Assembly: GCA_029907255.1 (NCBI GenBank) | Contig: JARYMF010000001.1 | Span: 294,121-358,120, forward strand | From: Armatimonadota bacterium | Lineage (GTDB): Bacteria; Armatimonadota; UBA5829; DTJY01 | Length of the DNA: 64,000 nucleotides | Direction: 5' to 3' | In this document: positions 54,958-64,000 of the stretch, in pieces | How positions within the stretch are numbered: position 1 is the first letter of the stretch | Layout of the letters: every line of letters begins with the position of its first letter | Notes under the pieces: model-generated | The model's database searches: none | What the model was told of the DNA's origin: nothing | The model's input: only the letters and a program-made list of their open reading frames with translations | Program-made: the position numbers and the translations under genes

Positions 54958-56235
54958 TTATGGCTGTTCGGGCGGTTCGTTATTGGCAATAATTGCTTTG
55001 TCTCCAATTTCGTTGATTATGACTACCCCGTGTTCTCCATTGTTTTCTGTAACGATGGCATTCTTTAAACCTTTTCGGAGGGCAATGCTTGGCTTGTTTC
55101 CTGCTTGGAAACTGCATCCTCGTATTTGCAGGCGTCCATTATCTGCCTCCACGACCGGATTTGGTGAACTATGGGGAGTGCTGAAGTAGCAGTCGGAGAG
55201 GGATGTAAAGCCTTGATTATGAGAGACGACATTCTGGATTGAAGGCCCCCAGAATGCACAGTTTACTAGGCGAACAGAGCCGTTACATGTGGGTGCAATT
55301 TCCACTTCGATTGGGTTGTCACCGGCAAAAGCAACAAATTGACCATTAGTGATTAGAAGGCCCATGAATTGGATTTCTTCTACAACAATGCATCTTTGTG
55401 CCCAGTCTGCGCCAATTCCACAAAATTGGCCATTGCACATGCCGCTTGGCGTTTTTATGAAGTGGTAGCCAATCTTTACAGGGAAGACAAAGGTGTTAGT
55501 AACGTATTCCCAATCGGTTCGGCCAAATATGAATGCTTCACAGTTGTTTATCATATACTTGTTTACTATCTCAATGTCGCCGCCTACCTCTTTTGACCAC
55601 CACCAATGTCCGTGAAACTGGACGTTTTCTATGCGGCCAATGTCTGTGCAGGCATCAACAAATATCCCTCGACGAAGGACGCACCCATAGACACTTCGGA
55701 TGCGATGGCGAACATTTGGCTCTGGACCAACACGAATGCCATTATAGCTATTTATGAGAGTAACATTTTCAACGGTGTTGTCTTCGCCTTGAAGATGAAA
55801 AGTCCATGCGTATGGATGTATGTCAGTTACTTTCTGTTCGGGGTAATAAACGGTAAGGCCACTTACGGAAGTTGAGGCGTGGAGTTCGAAAAGAGCAGGA
55901 CCATTTTCGTCATCTCGGCCCCCGGTTGCTAGGATTACAGTTCCTGTAAGGGGATTATTGTATCTGGGCGCTTTGTTGCAGCCTTTAAGCGAGACTCCTG
56001 GTGGAATGTTCAGGCTTCCCTTGATGAGATATTTCCCTGGTGGAAGATAAACAACCCCTCCGAATTTTGCGGCTTCATCAAGGGCCTTTTGGACGGCAGC
56101 TGTATCATCGGTAACACCGTCAGCCTTTGCACCGTACTGTTTTGCATTTAAAATTCCTTCCATGTTCCCATTCTCCTGGGCGAGAAGCTGCACTGCCATT
56201 AATATGAGCGTAGAAACGATAAGCAACAAACGCAT
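54958..56235 (-). CDS. exported right-handed beta-helix protein, pectate lyase superfamily
   Basis: Secreted protein of 425 residues with signal peptide RLLLIVSTLILMAVQLLA. The pectate-lyase-3 start motif AKQYGAKADGVTDDTAAVQKAL lies around residues 30-50, followed by GGVVYLPPGKY and repeated beta-helix turns with NN and ENVT elements. The family covers GH28-like and phage-type depolymerases; the catalytic residues cannot be assigned here. GGGAG precedes the ATG. It is 11 bases from the next Gfo/Idh gene in the same direction. Confidence 0.78.
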   Translation of the reverse strand: MRLLLIVSTLILMAVQLLAQENGNMEGILNAKQYGAKADGVTDDTAAVQKALDEAAKFGGVVYLPPGKYLIKGSLNIPPGVSLKGCNKAPRYNNPLTGTVILATGGRDDENGPALFELHASTSVSGLTVYYPEQKVTDIHPYAWTFHLQGEDNTVENVTLINSYNGIRVGPEPNVRHRIRSVYGCVLRRGIFVDACTDIGRIENVQFHGHWWWSKEVGGDIEIVNKYMINNCEAFIFGRTDWEYVTNTFVFPVKIGYHFIKTPSGMCNGQFCGIGADWAQRCIVVEEIQFMGLLITNGQFVAFAGDNPIEVEIAPTCNGSVRLVNCAFWGPSIQNVVSHNQGFTSLSDCYFSTPHSSPNPVVEADNGRLQIRGCSFQAGNKPSIALRKGLKNAIVTENNGEHGVVIINEIGDKAIIANNEPPEQP

Positions 56236-56246
56236 TTGTTTTCTCC

Positions 56247-57263
56247 CTAGGTAGATTTTAATAACACTGACGTCTTTGTTCTTGCAGATTCCTGGGCTGC
56301 AAGCATTACTTCAACTACTTTGCGGCCTTCTCTAATGTCAACGGGGACGGATGAGCGGTTTATCACGGTTTCCAAAAATGTTCTATCTTCCGCTCGAAAC
56401 ATATCATCCCTATCAGTTTCTAATTCTTCTATGTACCACTTTCTTGTCTTGGCTTCATAAAGTGAAAGAACGCATTTATCCCATCGTGCAAACTCTACAA
56501 ATATTGTACCCTCGGTTCCTAACAATTCCATTTGGCGGTGGCGGGCTCTTTCAAAAAAATCTAGATGCACACTAGCAACACAGCGATCTTCAAATTCTAT
56601 AAGCATTTCGACCATATCCGGTGAGTTCATCTCAACATCGCTAAAGTTGCCATCTATGCCAAAGACTCGAACAGGACGCTGGCTAGCATACCACAACGCA
56701 AGGTCAATGTCGTGCATAAGTTCATAGACGCCACTGTATTTTGAAATATACATGTTCTTGTAATTAGGCATTACTTCGGGGATGTATTCTCCGACGAGTG
56801 CTCTAATGGAAATCAAACGTCCAATACGTCCTTCTTCTACCCACTGCTTTGCGCGAAGCAGTCCTTCGTGGAAACGGAAGCAGTGTGCAACCATGACGAC
56901 GTGTTGTTTTTCTTTCGCTAGCTTTTCAAGTTCATCTATACCTTCCAAAGTAACTGAAAGGGGTTTCTCCGTAAGTACATCAGCATTAGCTTCTATGGCT
57001 TCGATTGCTTGCGGGATGTGAAGTGCAGTAGGCGTGCAAATAACCACAGCATCAGGTTTGTCCGCTAGGCTTTTTTCATAGTCGGAGTATACTTTTTTAA
57101 TGCCAAATTCATCTCTTGCCTTTGCGAGCATCTCAGGCAATGGATCGCAGACCCTAAGGTCTTCAATGCCTAGTTCGCTCAGTATTCTCGTGTGTCGCCG
57201 TCCGATTGAGCCAAAGCCCACAACTAAAACTTTTAGGTTTCTAATTTCGTTCATCTTTTTCAT
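56247..57263 (-). CDS. Gfo/Idh/MocA family oxidoreductase
   Basis: Oxidoreductase of 338 residues with VLVVGFGSIGRRH near residues 10-22 and the EKPLS motif near 95. The DIDLALWYA segment (near 190) holds the usual catalytic His/Asp region. No strong ribosome binding site is seen, and it begins 6 bases after the SDR gene, so it is probably coupled to it. The substrate is unknown, but the neighbours suggest a sugar alcohol or keto-sugar. Confidence 0.87.
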   Translation of the reverse strand: MKKMNEIRNLKVLVVGFGSIGRRHTRILSELGIEDLRVCDPLPEMLAKARDEFGIKKVYSDYEKSLADKPDAVVICTPTALHIPQAIEAIEANADVLTEKPLSVTLEGIDELEKLAKEKQHVVMVAHCFRFHEGLLRAKQWVEEGRIGRLISIRALVGEYIPEVMPNYKNMYISKYSGVYELMHDIDLALWYASQRPVRVFGIDGNFSDVEMNSPDMVEMLIEFEDRCVASVHLDFFERARHRQMELLGTEGTIFVEFARWDKCVLSLYEAKTRKWYIEELETDRDDMFRAEDRTFLETVINRSSVPVDIREGRKVVEVMLAAQESARTKTSVLLKST

Positions 57264-57269
57264 GGGGAA

Positions 57270-58085
57270 CTACCAAGCCGTCAAGCCGCCATCAATTGCC
57301 AAGTTTTGGCCTGTGCAGTAGCTTGAAGCTTCGGATGCGAAGAAGACAACAGCGCCCTTTAGCTCTTTTCCATCCTGTCCCATTCTGCCCATTGGAATAC
57401 TTTCGCTGAATGCTTTGACGAAAGATTCGGGTTGATTTCGCCAAAAACCACCTGGGCTGATACAGTTGACTCTAATATTGTAAGGTGCTAGGTAGCAAGC
57501 TAGGTCGCGAGTCATATTTATGACACCACCTTTGGCAGCGCAATAATCTGCCGTCCAGCCACCCATATTAGTCCCTTGGTATTGTCGTCGGTCTTTGCCA
57601 ATCATTCCAGCTATTGAGCCAATATTGATGATTACACCTGTTTTCCGAGGCATCATGGTTTTTCGGACAACATGCTTGCAACAAAGGAAGGTGCCAGTTA
57701 GGTTGACATCCAAGGTGTAGTACCAATCTTCAAGTGTTCGGTTTTCAAGTTTAGCACTTTCAGGCGTGGCGACGACATTTCCAGCGTTGTTGACTAAAAT
57801 GTCTATTTTCCCAAACTCTGCTAGGGCTTCATCAACAGCACGTACTACCTGGTCTTCAAATCTAACATCCAGTTGAATTGGAAGCACGCGCCTCCCCGTT
57901 GCTTCGTGAATCTTGATTGCCGAGGCTTTTGCATCTTCAAGATTCCGCGATGTAATGCAAACATCCGCACCGGCTTCTGCAAGAGCTAGAGCCATGTCGA
58001 ATCCTAAATTGCGTGCCCCGCCGGTTACGAAAGCAACTTTGCCTGATAGGTCGAATAATTCCTGAACGGTAGGGAATTTTTCCAT
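57270..58085 (-). CDS. short-chain dehydrogenase/reductase
   Basis: SDR enzyme of 271 residues. The nucleotide motif TGGARNLGF is near residue 20, NNAGN near 93, the catalytic Ser in NIGSIAG near 150, and YCAAK (YxxxK) near 175. A typical use is oxidation of sugar acids or fucose (L-fucose dehydrogenase belongs to this family), which fits the fucosidase in the locus, but this is inference. GGAGG lies 9 bases upstream of the ATG. Confidence 0.88.
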   Translation of the reverse strand: MEKFPTVQELFDLSGKVAFVTGGARNLGFDMALALAEAGADVCITSRNLEDAKASAIKIHEATGRRVLPIQLDVRFEDQVVRAVDEALAEFGKIDILVNNAGNVVATPESAKLENRTLEDWYYTLDVNLTGTFLCCKHVVRKTMMPRKTGVIINIGSIAGMIGKDRRQYQGTNMGGWTADYCAAKGGVINMTRDLACYLAPYNIRVNCISPGGFWRNQPESFVKAFSESIPMGRMGQDGKELKGAVVFFASEASSYCTGQNLAIDGGLTAW

Positions 58086-58120
58086 TGCTTGGAACCTCCA
58101 TTTATTTTATCTGAGATAAA

Positions 58121-59410
58121 CTATGGCCCGACGCCGACAACGTCTGGGTCGCAATCTGCAAGCCATTCGTCGGTTAAATATTTTGCGAGCAAGAAATGCT
58201 TCCTGTCTGGGTAAAAAAGAATGCGTTCACCTTTGTCTTCTACTAAGCTAGTATATGTCGCAACTTGTGTTCCCGTATCTGTACCTGAGATAGGCGTCCA
58301 ATCTGTAGATGCAAATACCTTGGGTTTGCCGAATCTAATTGGTTGTTTCTTTTCGCCAGGTATTTCTCTTCCAATCGTAATCCAAGCCGGGTTTCTGACG
58401 TTCCTGCTGTCTGTTGGCCCACTGCCTCCGTGTCCACTGCCATCGTTGTTGAAGTAAACGAGTAGAAATCGTCCGTCCTTGAGCTTGTATAGTGGACAAG
58501 GAGCCATTGGATTTAATAGCGGTTGTCCACCAGGTTCGTAAAGAAGTGGGCGCGGTTCATCCCATGTGCGGCCATCATCTTCAGACAGCGCAAAGTAAAT
58601 CCTTCCAAGTAACGTTCGCATAACGCAGATTATCCTGCCATCTGAGAGAGATGGGTTTGTGGGCTCCTGAGCGGTATTGATGCCGGGTCGAAAAGGATTT
58701 GGAGCTGAGAGCCCATGGGGTGTTTTGGGCCATGTTGTAACCACGAGTCTGTCAGGATCGGCTTCGGTCAAAATATTCTCAAAGCGCAGAAAACATACTT
58801 CTGATGCTCGTTCAAACATGCCGACGTTTGGGTCAACCGCGTTGCTTGCCCACCGAGTAAAACCTGCTAAAACTACGCCCTCAGGTGTTACGGTTGGCGT
58901 TTGATAAACAATCCATGTTGGTGGAACCTTTGGGTCAGGATGGCTGATAGCATTCGGCTCAATTGGTATGTCATACGTCTTCTCACTCCAAGTTATTCCG
59001 TCGTCATCAGAATATCTGCCCCTACACACACCTGTGTCAGCCGCACGTGCATCATCGATACCTATGTTTTTGTTGTAAAAACACCAAATTCGCGTGCCGC
59101 CTCCAGGCAGAATGCCAGGGCAGATTATTGGAAATTGCCAGCTTGCCATTCCTGTGCCGGGCGGGTCATCGGGTTTTGCACCGTCTAGGACTTCAGGTTC
59201 CGACCATGTTTTGCCTCTGTCTGTCGAACGGCTAAAAACCACACGTTGGTCAGGAGCGGCTTCTCGTGTTCCACTTGTCCAGGTGGCGAGAAATGCACCG
59301 CTGGGCGTTGCAACGACATTGAAATGCTGATTCGTGTGGTCTGGCCCATCTATTCCTTTAGGAAGATATACCACTAAGTCAGGATTGGTGCGCTTCCATT
59401 CTTCTTTCAT
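58121..59410 (-). CDS. sialidase-like BNR repeat protein
   Basis: Beta-propeller protein of 429 residues with Asp-box motifs STDRGKTW, SDDDGITW and SEDDGRTW. It belongs to the exo-alpha-sialidase-like superfamily but has no signal peptide. Members in such loci are often glycosidases or lyases on sulfated or acidic sugars; sialidase activity is not assured. It is a paralog of the protein at 60934-62265. GAAAGGG precedes the ATG, and it lies 12 bases from the next sulfatase gene. Confidence 0.82.
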   Translation of the reverse strand: MKEEWKRTNPDLVVYLPKGIDGPDHTNQHFNVVATPSGAFLATWTSGTREAAPDQRVVFSRSTDRGKTWSEPEVLDGAKPDDPPGTGMASWQFPIICPGILPGGGTRIWCFYNKNIGIDDARAADTGVCRGRYSDDDGITWSEKTYDIPIEPNAISHPDPKVPPTWIVYQTPTVTPEGVVLAGFTRWASNAVDPNVGMFERASEVCFLRFENILTEADPDRLVVTTWPKTPHGLSAPNPFRPGINTAQEPTNPSLSDGRIICVMRTLLGRIYFALSEDDGRTWDEPRPLLYEPGGQPLLNPMAPCPLYKLKDGRFLLVYFNNDGSGHGGSGPTDSRNVRNPAWITIGREIPGEKKQPIRFGKPKVFASTDWTPISGTDTGTQVATYTSLVEDKGERILFYPDRKHFLLAKYLTDEWLADCDPDVVGVGP

Positions 59411-59422
59411 ATCTAGCCCTTT

Positions 59423-60925
59423 CTATAAGAATTGTTTGTAGAGCATTTCTTCTGCCTGAACAATCTCACCGTTTGGAAGTGAGTACTGATTTGGGCAGCA
59501 ATCGTTAACTGTGCAGCCTTCTCTTATGGCGCGCTCGCGGTCAGCTTGCTTTTTGGCATAAAGGCTTTCCCAAGATTGCTCGTCTTTCCATGACCAGGCG
59601 TGAAGTTCATTTACTATTGCCGAATATTTCGGCTCTAGTGCAAGATTGTGATTTTCCTCGGGGTCCTCAATCATATTAAATAAGACTGGTGGGAATTCAG
59701 GAAACTCCACGTACTTCCACTCCGGCGTTCGAATCATTCGGAAAGTGGTTTCTTTTCTTGCAATAAGCTCGCTCCTTGCGGTTGACTTTAATCTTTTTTG
59801 TTTATTGAACGATAAAAGGCTTTCCCCATCGAGATTTTCCGGCTTCGGAATGCTACATAGGTCGCAAAGGGTTGGGAAAAGGTCAAGCAATTCCACGATT
59901 TCCGTTATCTTTTGCGATTCCATTTTGCTAGGATCTTGTGTTTCTTTGAGAGTTGGTGGGATGCGGATTAGAAGCGGTACCGATGCCGATCCATCGTAGT
60001 AACTTCGCTTCCACCAAAGGCCATGTTCTGACATCAGGTCTCCATGGTCTGAAACATAGACAATGACGGTGTTTTCAAGCAGGTTTTTGCTTTCTAGACT
60101 GTTGAGCAATTCGCCTATGCAAGAATCAACAAACTCAACAGATGCATAATATGCGGAGAGCCCTTTTCGGCGTTCTTTTTCGGAAAACTTCGCGAGTTGG
60201 TAATCGTCTACAATAAACTTGTCATGTGGATGGATTTGCTCTGGAAAACCTTTTGGCAATGGGTGAAGCTCAGGTGCATCTGGCCAGTATTTTCTAAAAA
60301 AACGAGGAGGTGCTGTTAGAGGATGATGGGGACGCGAATAGGAAGCGCAAACAAACCATGGTTGATTGGGATTTTTTTGATTGTGGTCGAGAATGAAAGC
60401 CAAGGTTTCCCTTGTAACAATGTTTTCTTGGAGTAAACTTTCGGGAATTTCAGATTCCCCTGCAAAGGGAAAATGGCCAATACTGTGCTGAGTCCATTGC
60501 TGGTCCTTTGCAGTCCAAAGTGGGTCAGGTTGATGACAGCAAAACCGGTTGGGAATCAAATCGCCGTAAGGTCGGTATTGAAAACCGTTCATCGGCCGGA
60601 TACCGCCAACGTGCATTTTCCCAACACCGCAAGTTATATAGCCATGTTTTGCAAAGTGCTCCGGCATTGTTAAGTATTCTTGGAATATCGGCGAGTAATT
60701 CGTCCAAGCACCACATTTGTGAGGTACTCGACCAGTCCACATGCTAATACGCGATGGTGTGCAAAGTGGCACCTGGCAGTATGTATTCGAAAAGTAAATT
60801 GACTCAGCGGCGAGGCGGTCGAGGTTTGGTGTGCAAGCTGTTTTATTTCCAGCGAACCCAGCAATACGCCGATTATGCTGATCAGTAATTAGAAAAAGTA
60901 CATTTGGTTTTATTCTAGCGTTCAT
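59423..60925 (-). CDS. sulfatase with formylglycine site
   Basis: Sulfatase of 500 residues with PNVLFLITDQHNRRIAG at the N-terminus. The formylglycine motif C-T-P-S-R has Cys55. Metal ligands are in VYVSDHGDLMSEHG near residue 290. No signal peptide. AGGAG precedes the ATG. It is sandwiched between the two BNR proteins with gaps of 8 and 12 bases, a clear operon, so these three likely act on one substrate. Confidence 0.9.
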   Translation of the reverse strand: MNARIKPNVLFLITDQHNRRIAGFAGNKTACTPNLDRLAAESIYFSNTYCQVPLCTPSRISMWTGRVPHKCGAWTNYSPIFQEYLTMPEHFAKHGYITCGVGKMHVGGIRPMNGFQYRPYGDLIPNRFCCHQPDPLWTAKDQQWTQHSIGHFPFAGESEIPESLLQENIVTRETLAFILDHNQKNPNQPWFVCASYSRPHHPLTAPPRFFRKYWPDAPELHPLPKGFPEQIHPHDKFIVDDYQLAKFSEKERRKGLSAYYASVEFVDSCIGELLNSLESKNLLENTVIVYVSDHGDLMSEHGLWWKRSYYDGSASVPLLIRIPPTLKETQDPSKMESQKITEIVELLDLFPTLCDLCSIPKPENLDGESLLSFNKQKRLKSTARSELIARKETTFRMIRTPEWKYVEFPEFPPVLFNMIEDPEENHNLALEPKYSAIVNELHAWSWKDEQSWESLYAKKQADRERAIREGCTVNDCCPNQYSLPNGEIVQAEEMLYKQFL

Positions 60926-60933
60926 ATGCGCTC

Positions 60934-62265
60934 CTAAGTTATCGGCAAACCATATCCTGCAAACATTTCTGTTGGAATTTCTTTCAAGCGTATGTCAATT
61001 TTGTGATTTGAATATACAACGAAGAAGCGGTCTGCGCATTGAAAGAAGTGTGGATATTGGGCATGACGTCTTGGGTAATTTTTTGCGATATTGGGATGTT
61101 CGCTAGGATTTGCTTCTACGCCAGAAAGAATAATTTTCGGCGCATCGAAGTAAATGCATGCGTTGTCTTCTTCGGAGCAAAATCGTTGGGCAAATTTAGG
61201 CATCTCGCGTCCAACAGAAACATGGAATGGGTCTCTATTTGTCCAATAGCACAGGCGATCTGTCCAGCCGAGGACCGGAGCGTTGTCATTTCGGTAGAAG
61301 AAAAGCACGCGTCCATCCCTTGTTGTTGTAATAGGGCAAGGTCCGCATGGGTGTTTGAGTTTTTCGCCTGCTGGGCGAATTCGAAAAGGCTCAGCTTTTC
61401 GCCAAGTAATTCCACAGTCTTCGCTTATTGAATAATAAGGATGGCCGGTTCGCGTGCGCATAGTGGCAATTATTCGTCCACTTGGTAATACAGCCATATA
61501 GGGCTCCTGGCAGAAGCGGCGTTCTGGCTCATCATTGTGTGGTGCCCAAAGCCCAGAATCACCTTCAGGAGTTACAATAAACTCAAGTTTGGAAGGGTCG
61601 TCCTCTGTTAAGATATTTGCACATCTAAGAAAGAAGACCTCGGTATGCCACAGATCGGGGTCTCCATAGTGGTGGCCAGGCTTTTCACAAACCATACTCG
61701 GCGGCGATATCTTTGTAAAACCGAGGAGCATTGCGCCATCTGGGGTAAGAATGGGGAAACCAGTGTTCCAACCGTGCTGTTCTTCGCCAGGAATGTCAAG
61801 GCCGTTTTTCTCATGGCGAGGTAATTGAATTCGGTATCGGTCGCTCCATGTTTTTCCTTCGTCTTCAGTGAACCTAAAGTATATTGTGCCCGCATCCCTA
61901 AGCCAACACGCATTCTCATTCCACCAGTAAAAGCAGTAAACACGTTGGGTATGGGGGACCGAAAAAAGCATACCCCATGAGGCTGTTCGTTCATCCTTTG
62001 CTTCTTCGATGTAAAACGGATTGCTCCATGTCTTGCCATAATCGTGGCTGACTGCGCCGACGACACTTTCATCCTTTGCGGCCTCGTAGGTCGCTTGTGT
62101 CCAGCAAACCATCCAAGTGCCGTTACTTAGGACCGTACAGCATGGCTGTTGGTTAGTCGTATCCCTGCCTTTTCCATGCTGATGTATCGTGATGAAATCC
62201 TCATCAATGCAAGTGCTGTATTTTTTGCCATGAAAGTTGTAAATTCTCGTAAAGTTTTCGCCCAT
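60934..62265 (-). CDS. sialidase-like BNR repeat protein
   Basis: Second BNR beta-propeller protein, 443 residues, with Asp boxes SHDYGKTW, TEDEGKTW and SEDCGITW. The start is placed at ATG 62265, since GAGG lies about 7 bases upstream; the frame from TTG 62277 would include that site. It is paralogous to the protein at 58121-59410 and separated from it only by a sulfatase gene. No export signal. Possible glycoside hydrolase or lyase in the sialidase superfamily; the substrate is unknown. Confidence 0.82.
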   Translation of the reverse strand: MGENFTRIYNFHGKKYSTCIDEDFITIHQHGKGRDTTNQQPCCTVLSNGTWMVCWTQATYEAAKDESVVGAVSHDYGKTWSNPFYIEEAKDERTASWGMLFSVPHTQRVYCFYWWNENACWLRDAGTIYFRFTEDEGKTWSDRYRIQLPRHEKNGLDIPGEEQHGWNTGFPILTPDGAMLLGFTKISPPSMVCEKPGHHYGDPDLWHTEVFFLRCANILTEDDPSKLEFIVTPEGDSGLWAPHNDEPERRFCQEPYMAVLPSGRIIATMRTRTGHPYYSISEDCGITWRKAEPFRIRPAGEKLKHPCGPCPITTTRDGRVLFFYRNDNAPVLGWTDRLCYWTNRDPFHVSVGREMPKFAQRFCSEEDNACIYFDAPKIILSGVEANPSEHPNIAKNYPRRHAQYPHFFQCADRFFVVYSNHKIDIRLKEIPTEMFAGYGLPIT

Positions 62266-62412
62266 TGCTAGCCTCAAGAATGCTGTCTAGCCTAATAAAT
62301 CATAGAGCTATGTGCGGCAACTGTCAACGCCGGTTGTTTTTCTTAGAAGGAGCTTGCAAGTTTTGTGAGTAACTGTTTGTTAGGAATAGTTTCTCGAAGA
62401 GGAAGAGCCAAA

Positions 62413-63918
62413 ATGAGCAAAAGACCGCCCAACATTCTCCTTATTACAAGCGATCAACAGCACTACGATACTCTTGGGGTAACGAATCCACGCATCAGAA
62501 CACCAAATTTGAATAGGTTAGCATACGAAGGGACGAGATTTACAAGGGCTTACTGCCCAAACCCTGTGTGTACTCCTACACGGGCGAGCATCATCACCGG
62601 CGTATATCCTTCCCAGCATGGGGCATGGACAATCGGGGTCAAGCTGCCTGAAGATGTGCCGACAGTGGGTGATATTCTTCAAAAGAATGGGTACGCTACG
62701 GGGTTAATTGGCAAGGCGCATTTTCAGCCGCTAGCCTCAAAGCCGGGAAGTGAATCGTTAGAATGTCAACCTATTCTTCGTGATTTAGACTTTTGGAGGA
62801 AATTTCATGGGCCATGGTATGGCTTTCAACATGTAGAAGTAGCCAGAAATCATGCTGATGAATCGCATGTTGGCCAGCATTATGCTATCTGGATGGAGGA
62901 AAAGGGTCTGAAAAACTGGCAAGACTACTTCTGGAAGTGGCCGGAGAATGCGCCGAAACGAAAACACCATTGGGACCTACCAGAAAAATACCACTACAGC
63001 GTCTGGACTGCTGAGCGATCAATTGCATTCATGGAGAAATGTATAAAAGAAGACAAGCCGTTTTTCTTATGGAGTAGTTTCCAAGACCCTCACCCGCCAT
63101 ATCTCGTTCCAGAGCCATGGGCATCGATGTATGACCCTGAGGATATGGTGCCTGGCAAATTAACTCCTGGCGAGCATGATAGAAATCCTCCGCACTTTCG
63201 CAAAACTCAGGAACCTAAGCCGGACTTTTCAATGTATCGTGAAACGTTTGGCGCACATGGCTTTCATTCTCATCTTAAAGATGAGCAGGAACTAAAGAAA
63301 GACATCGCCATATACTATGGTATGATTAGCCTGATGGACCGCGAAATCGGCAAAATATTCGATTCGCTTGACCGGCTTGGAATTGCCGATAATACAATCA
63401 TTGTGTTCACAACCGACCATGGCCATTTTCTGGGACAACATGGGCTTCGGGCAAAGGGCCCATTTCATTATGAAGATATGATTCGCGTCCCAATGATTGT
63501 TTGGTGGCCGCGTCATGTGCCACAAAATGCTGTCAATTCTTCACTCCAGAGCCTTGTTGATTTTGCGCCGACATTTCTTGCTATTGCAGGCATTGAAATA
63601 CCCGGGTTTATGACGGGTGTGAATCAGCTGGAATGCTGGTTGGGCGGTAAACCAGCTAGGGAGCATGTTGTTGTGGAGAATCGCCACGAGCCAACGCTTG
63701 TTCATTTAAGAACCTACGTAGATGAAAGATACAAGATTACTGTATATCGGAATCACGATTATGGCGAGCTGTTCGATTTGCAGGAGGACCCAGGTGAAAT
63801 TTACAACCGTTGGGATGACCCTGCCTATCTCAGCTTGAAGGCTGAACTTCTCAGGAAGTTTATGGATGCTACACTTAAGTGCGAGCCGACACGCATGCCT
63901 AGAATTGCTGGAGCATAA
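62413..63918 (+). CDS. sulfatase with formylglycine site
   Basis: Sulfatase of 501 residues with PNILLITSDQQHYDTLG. The formylglycine motif C-T-P-T-R has Cys53, with Thr for the usual Ser or Ala. Metal ligands are in TDHGHFLGQHG near residue 336. The start is ATG 62413 behind GAGGAAGAG; an upstream in-frame GTG at 62365, 12 bases after an AAGGAG site, is a weaker option. No signal peptide. It is divergent from the BNR/sulfatase operon. Confidence 0.9.
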   Translation: MSKRPPNILLITSDQQHYDTLGVTNPRIRTPNLNRLAYEGTRFTRAYCPNPVCTPTRASIITGVYPSQHGAWTIGVKLPEDVPTVGDILQKNGYATGLIGKAHFQPLASKPGSESLECQPILRDLDFWRKFHGPWYGFQHVEVARNHADESHVGQHYAIWMEEKGLKNWQDYFWKWPENAPKRKHHWDLPEKYHYSVWTAERSIAFMEKCIKEDKPFFLWSSFQDPHPPYLVPEPWASMYDPEDMVPGKLTPGEHDRNPPHFRKTQEPKPDFSMYRETFGAHGFHSHLKDEQELKKDIAIYYGMISLMDREIGKIFDSLDRLGIADNTIIVFTTDHGHFLGQHGLRAKGPFHYEDMIRVPMIVWWPRHVPQNAVNSSLQSLVDFAPTFLAIAGIEIPGFMTGVNQLECWLGGKPAREHVVVENRHEPTLVHLRTYVDERYKITVYRNHDYGELFDLQEDPGEIYNRWDDPAYLSLKAELLRKFMDATLKCEPTRMPRIAGA

Positions 63919-63965
63919 AGCAAATAATAGGTTCAAAGCTTTTTATAAAGTGAAAGGATGGTTGT

Positions 63966-64000
63966 ATGGTTTTCAAAGATAGGCGCTTTCTTTTCTTTGA
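63966..64000 (+). CDS. start of a truncated gene at the right edge
   Basis: An ATG at 63966 follows AAAGGA by 8 bases and opens a frame (MVFKDRRFLFF) that runs off the window. Only 11 codons are visible, so no product can be named. Confidence 0.35.
   Translation, partial: MVFKDRRFLFF

Overview
The window looks like part of the chromosome of a strictly anaerobic, Gram-negative-type bacterium. It uses bacterial ribosome binding sites (AGGAGG type), carries Tat and Sec signal peptides, and encodes a bacterial-type acetyl-CoA synthase without an archaeal alpha subunit. The mix of CODH/ACS genes with many sulfatases, Gfo/Idh/MocA oxidoreductases, DUF2961 and DUF6785 proteins points to Armatimonadota, Planctomycetota or related uncultured lineages. 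That placement is inference from gene content; there is no rRNA or other marker here. No SusC/SusD pair is present, which argues against Bacteroidota.

Region 1 (1-8605, plus strand) is a Wood-Ljungdahl carbonyl-branch operon: acsB (5' end cut by the window), acsC, acsV, cooC, acsD, acsE and a DUF3786 gene. The CODH subunit gene is not in view and probably lies upstream. A lone AAC(3)-type acetyltransferase follows on the minus strand. Then comes a 577-base AT-rich intergenic region with a striking 11-bp-period array of TTAAC-like elements, resembling a PhoB/OmpR-type operator.

Region 2 (10092-25020, plus strand) is a long operon for a membrane-bound group 4 [NiFe] hydrogenase of the Hyf (hydrogenase-4) type. 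Its order is hyfG-hyfH-hyfI-hyfD-hyfB-hyfC-hyfE-hyfF, followed by hypA and hypB. Four genes precede the Hyf genes: a formate-dehydrogenase-family molybdopterin protein, an iron-sulfur subunit (HydB/AsrA type), an FAD/NAD(P)H-binding subunit (HydG/AsrB type) and a hydrogenase maturation protease. The molybdopterin protein has Tyr-Asp where formate dehydrogenases have Sec/Cys-His. It may therefore be a non-catalytic electron conduit, as NuoG is in complex I, with NAD(P)H entering through the flavoprotein. With the acs genes this suggests fermentation or acetogenesis coupled to H2 and ion pumping.

Region 3 (25117-39066) holds an O-antigen-ligase/TPR membrane protein, then sugar-related genes: several Gfo/Idh oxidoreductases, a GH4 alpha-galactosidase, a secreted GH5-like protein, an FG-GAP repeat protein, a xylose-isomerase-like TIM barrel, an SSS-family symporter and a DUF6785 membrane protein.

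Region 4 (39071-63918) is a catabolic island for sulfated, probably fucose-containing glycans. It has seven sulfatase-family proteins, a GH29 alpha-L-fucosidase between two paralogous exported glycosidase-like proteins, DUF2961, a pectate-lyase-fold protein, two sialidase-like BNR proteins, Gfo/Idh and SDR dehydrogenases. Six of the seven sulfatases and both BNR proteins have no visible export signal, suggesting that imported oligosaccharides are desulfated in the cytoplasm. One sulfatase-family protein has Thr at the formylglycine position. A 21-bp tandem repeat array (44362-44587), whose outer units can form hairpins, lies in the one large gap of this island, and sampled GC content is clearly higher from about 42 to 48.9 kb.
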